A stretch of DNA of 51,791 bases from an uncultured Victivallales bacterium (lineage in GTDB: Bacteria > Verrucomicrobiota > Lentisphaeria > Oligosphaerales > JAFGRS01): NCBI GenBank assembly GCA_903837355.1, contig CAILUI010000307.1, positions 1 through 51,791 of the forward strand, in the 5' to 3' direction. Below, piece after piece: positions 51,711-51,791 of the stretch; position 1 is the stretch's first letter; every line of letters starts with the position of its first letter. Made by a program: the position numbers and the translations under genes. The notes beneath the pieces are model-generated. The model was not told the DNA's origin, did not search any database, and worked only from the letters and a program-made list of their open reading frames with translations.

Positions 51711-51791
51711 AAAACTGCAGTCCTTTGTGATTGCTTTTACGTGGTACCCGCTTGACGGCGTCCGTTCTCCCGGCATACTGGCGGTGTGTCC

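Noticed and set aside
1..51791. tRNA, rRNA, riboswitch or prophage structural genes
   Set aside because: No cloverleaf-like segments, rRNA motifs, known riboswitch cores or capsid/tail genes were seen by eye; a covariance search could still find small RNAs.

Overview
The window is GC-rich bacterial DNA of about 52 kb from an organism I cannot name with certainty. The gene content points to the Planctomycetes/Verrucomicrobia/Lentisphaerae group or a similar uncultured phylum. It holds many secreted right-handed beta-helix proteins and family-orphan glycoside hydrolases, WXXGXW and WG-repeat envelope proteins, prenyltransferase-repeat proteins beside TolQ/ExbD-like genes, a membrane-anchored J-like domain protein, formylglycine-generating-enzyme debris, and short intergenic tandem repeats. 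No rRNA, tRNA, CRISPR array or complete transposase was seen.

Region 1 (1-19,650) is a polysaccharide-handling region. It has two secreted beta-helix proteins on the minus strand, a CE7-type acetyl-xylan esterase, a damaged GH123/DUF4091 enzyme, a pectate-lyase-3-type protein, a LamG plus TIM-barrel glycosidase and a hexosaminidase-like enzyme with a discoidin-type domain. Small envelope genes lie between them: a zinc-ribbon/bacterial PH protein, a DUF2892-like peptide, a lipoprotein and a WXXGXW protein. A similar beta-helix gene sits at 39,790-42,645.

Region 2 (20,041-38,675) is the most interesting part. Ten closely packed plus-strand genes encode, in order: an Hsp70 without its lid, an FHA-like/zinc-ribbon/P-loop GTPase, a GTPase-associated protein 1-like membrane protein, a large one-pass coiled-coil protein, a GYF_2-RDD protein, a TolQ/MotA-type proton channel, two different ExbD-like coiled-coil subunits, a prenyltransferase-repeat protein and a DUF2135 protein. 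A convergent gene whose stop codon overlaps the last one encodes a membrane J-domain/HEAT protein with an intact HPD motif. Together they look like a chaperone- and GTPase-controlled, proton-motive-force-linked envelope machine. Its function is unknown; conflict/defence signalling or envelope surveillance are the leading guesses. A strongly palindromic 119-bp element and a promoter-like site precede the operon.

Region 3 (38,774-45,774) has a J-domain/FGE gene remnant, a Phd-PIN toxin-antitoxin pair with a visible promoter and operator, a beta-helix/CBM9-like protein, the fatty-acid pair fabH-fabF and a HigBA-like toxin-antitoxin pair.

Region 4 (46,100-51,791) is a lower-GC accessory island. 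It has two orphan Rhs C-terminal tips that begin with the same 53-bp segment, a second PIN toxin-antitoxin pair, a pseudopilin-like gene overlapping the second Rhs tip, and a WG-repeat lipoprotein flanked by two near-identical 277-bp MITE-like repeats with duplicated ends.
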